From Bacteroidota bacterium (GTDB taxonomy: Bacteria > Bacteroidota > Bacteroidia > Bacteroidales > Cfx3-03), in contig JAUZOX010000141.1 in NCBI GenBank assembly GCA_030706265.1, forward strand, positions 1 through 6,896: DNA of 6,896 nucleotides, read 5' to 3'. The translations under genes and the position numbers were made by a program. The notes beneath the pieces were generated by a model. That model was not told the origin of the DNA. It did no database searches and worked only from the letters and a program-made list of their open reading frames with translations. Position 1 is the first letter of the stretch. Each line of letters opens with the position of its first letter. Positions 5,409 through 6,896 of this stretch are shown here, in pieces.

Positions 5409-6896
5409 ATGAACAGAATAGAGAAACACCCAATTCTCGAAATTCCACAACCAACTGAACACACTTTTAGTTTTAACGGAATTAAAGTAACGGGTCAAAA
5501 AGGTTTTACAATTGCAGCGGCTCTTCATCAAGCCGGATTTCCGGTTCACAGTCATTCACTGAAAAATCGCGAACGTAGTCTTGAATGCGGCATCGGAAAA
5601 TGTGGTGCCTGCGAGATGCTTGTCGATGGGCAGATCAAACGGATTTGTATCACCAAGGTTGACGATATCCATGAGGTGCAGGAAATCCCTCATGATTATC
5701 AACCCGGTTATGTGGATATTAATAAGGAAAAGGCGATCAAGATATTCAAGACCAGTGTCGTCATTATCGGAGCCGGTCCTGCGGGATTGGCAACGCGGGA
5801 AATGTTGAATAAATATGACATTGACAATATTGTCATCGATAATAACGACAAAATTGGCGGACAGTTTCTGATGCAAACACACCAGTTTTTCTTCTTTGAA
5901 AAGGAGAAGAAATTTGGAGGCATGCGCGGCTTTGATATTGCAAGGACGCTTGCCGGCGACGAACGCAATGGCATCTTTTTGAATTCAACCGTATGGGATC
6001 TGCTGGAAGGTAAGCGTGTGGCGGTAAAGAACCTCCATTCGGGAGAGATCTTTTATGTTGATGCCGATTATATGGTCGTTGCTGCCGGCGCTGTGCCATT
6101 CATGCCTACTTTCGAAAACGACGATGTCCCCGGAGTTTATACGGCGGCCGTTGTTCAAAAAATGATGAACACTGAATTTACCCTTCTTGGAAAAAATGTG
6201 CTTACGGTTGGCGCCGGAAATATCGGTTATCTGACTTCGTATCAGTTGATGCAGGCAGGTGCTAAGGTTAAGGCGATCATTGAAGCACAACCATTTGAAG
6301 GCGGATTTCCGGTTCAGGCTAACAGGGTCAGACGTCTGGCTATCCCAATCCTGACATCACATATTCTGCTTAAGGCCATTCCAAATGAAAACAGGGATGG
6401 CATTGTTGGCGCAGTCATTGCTCAATGTAAAGACTTCAAAGCGATACCCGGAACGGAAAAAACCATCGAAGGCATTGATGCTATTAATATTTGCACCGGA
6501 CTGGTACCTGATGATCAATTACTCATTAAAGGATATGAAACCTTTGGCCGGCATTGTTTCGGAGCCGGAGATGCGATAAGGATCGGGGAGGGGACAAGCG
6601 CCGTACTCAGGGGTAAACAAGTTGCCTATGAGATACTTCAGGAAATGGATGTAAGATACAATTACGACGAATATCTTTCTGTTTCCAAAGAGTACATCGA
6701 CTCACAACAGCATCCGGTCCGGGTGATCAACGAACCCCACTGCCCTTCTGTTTCACGGATGAACGAAAAGCCATTCGTTCAGATTGACTGTTTGTATGGT
6801 TTTGCCTGTAATCCATGTGAATTTGCATGTCCTCACGGTGCAATCACCAAAACTTCGACCAGCACCGTTCCTCAGCTTGATTTCGAAAAGTGTGTC
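5409..6896 (+). CDS. [2Fe-2S]/FAD/ferredoxin-type oxidoreductase, 3'-truncated by window
   Basis: The first 496 residues of an open frame with no stop before the window edge. Residues 18-100 form a [2Fe-2S] ferredoxin domain like HcnA or sarcosine oxidase alpha, with Cys60, 65, 68 and 80 spaced C-x4-C-x2-C-x11-C. A flavoprotein disulfide-reductase fold follows: FAD motif GAGPAG at 121-126, GGQF at 150-153, NAD(P)-binding GAGNIG at 268-273, and the second FAD contact GAGD at 385-388. The end has C461-x5-C467-x2-C470-x3-C474-P and then Cys495, the beginning of a ferredoxin-like [4Fe-4S] module. Such proteins pass electrons between a substrate dehydrogenase subunit and NAD(P), ferredoxin or quinone in amino-acid or amine oxidation complexes; the substrate here is unknown. 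The ATG at 5409 lacks a Shine-Dalgarno sequence, as do its neighbours. A catalytic FAD subunit is expected downstream. Family resemblance is clear, exact function is not. Confidence 0.9.
   Translation, partial: MNRIEKHPILEIPQPTEHTFSFNGIKVTGQKGFTIAAALHQAGFPVHSHSLKNRERSLECGIGKCGACEMLVDGQIKRICITKVDDIHEVQEIPHDYQPGYVDINKEKAIKIFKTSVVIIGAGPAGLATREMLNKYDIDNIVIDNNDKIGGQFLMQTHQFFFFEKEKKFGGMRGFDIARTLAGDERNGIFLNSTVWDLLEGKRVAVKNLHSGEIFYVDADYMVVAAGAVPFMPTFENDDVPGVYTAAVVQKMMNTEFTLLGKNVLTVGAGNIGYLTSYQLMQAGAKVKAIIEAQPFEGGFPVQANRVRRLAIPILTSHILLKAIPNENRDGIVGAVIAQCKDFKAIPGTEKTIEGIDAINICTGLVPDDQLLIKGYETFGRHCFGAGDAIRIGEGTSAVLRGKQVAYEILQEMDVRYNYDEYLSVSKEYIDSQQHPVRVINEPHCPSVSRMNEKPFVQIDCLYGFACNPCEFACPHGAITKTSTSTVPQLDFEKCV

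Noticed and set aside
5556..6290. Several minus-strand open frames across the flavoprotein gene
   Set aside because: They overlap each other and the strongly supported plus-strand gene. Their products are rich in odd compositions with no motifs.

Overview
The window looks like a chromosomal segment from a member of the Bacteroidota. The evidence is an intact glmS, a DUF4270-type lipoprotein and a short GT5-only 'glycogen/starch synthase' side by side, an arrangement I know from that phylum. In addition, no gene start has a convincing Shine-Dalgarno sequence, and the candidate promoters fit the Bacteroidota TTG...TAnnTTTG pattern. The assignment comes from family knowledge and not from a database search.

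Layout. Positions 1-163 form a very large inverted repeat (54 perfect outer base pairs, 70 of 73 overall) whose inner part is built from an 11-bp tandem unit. The left arm starts at base 1, so the element may continue outside the window. Positions 164-480 hold no gene, only a small hairpin and two pairs of imperfect direct repeats. Three genes then lie on the minus strand. In transcription order they are a GT5-only protein of 274 aa (3919-4743), a DUF4270 lipoprotein of 448 aa with a TTG start (2543-3889), and GlmS of 612 aa (570-2408). The first two are 29 bp apart and probably co-transcribed. A strong intrinsic terminator (2472-2518) separates them from glmS, and glmS ends in its own terminator (480-514).

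An AT-rich divergent intergenic region of 665 bp (4744-5408) carries a candidate promoter for each direction. To its right, on the plus strand, is the first 496 codons of a gene cut by the window edge (5409-6896). It encodes an iron-sulfur flavoprotein with an N-terminal [2Fe-2S] domain, a two-Rossmann FAD/NAD(P) core and the start of a C-terminal ferredoxin-like cysteine cluster. It resembles the electron-transfer subunits of sarcosine oxidase, HcnA/HcnB and amino-acid dehydrogenase complexes, and the catalytic partner would be expected just beyond the right edge.

Functionally, GlmS feeds amino-sugar and cell-envelope synthesis, the lipoprotein is an envelope protein of unknown role, and the GT5-only protein has lost the usual ADP-glucose-binding KxGG motif. 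A shared cell-surface role for the three is plausible but unproven. I found no mobile element gene, RNA gene, CRISPR array or defence system. The least explained items are the giant 11-bp-periodic palindrome and the degenerate GT5/DUF4270 pair.
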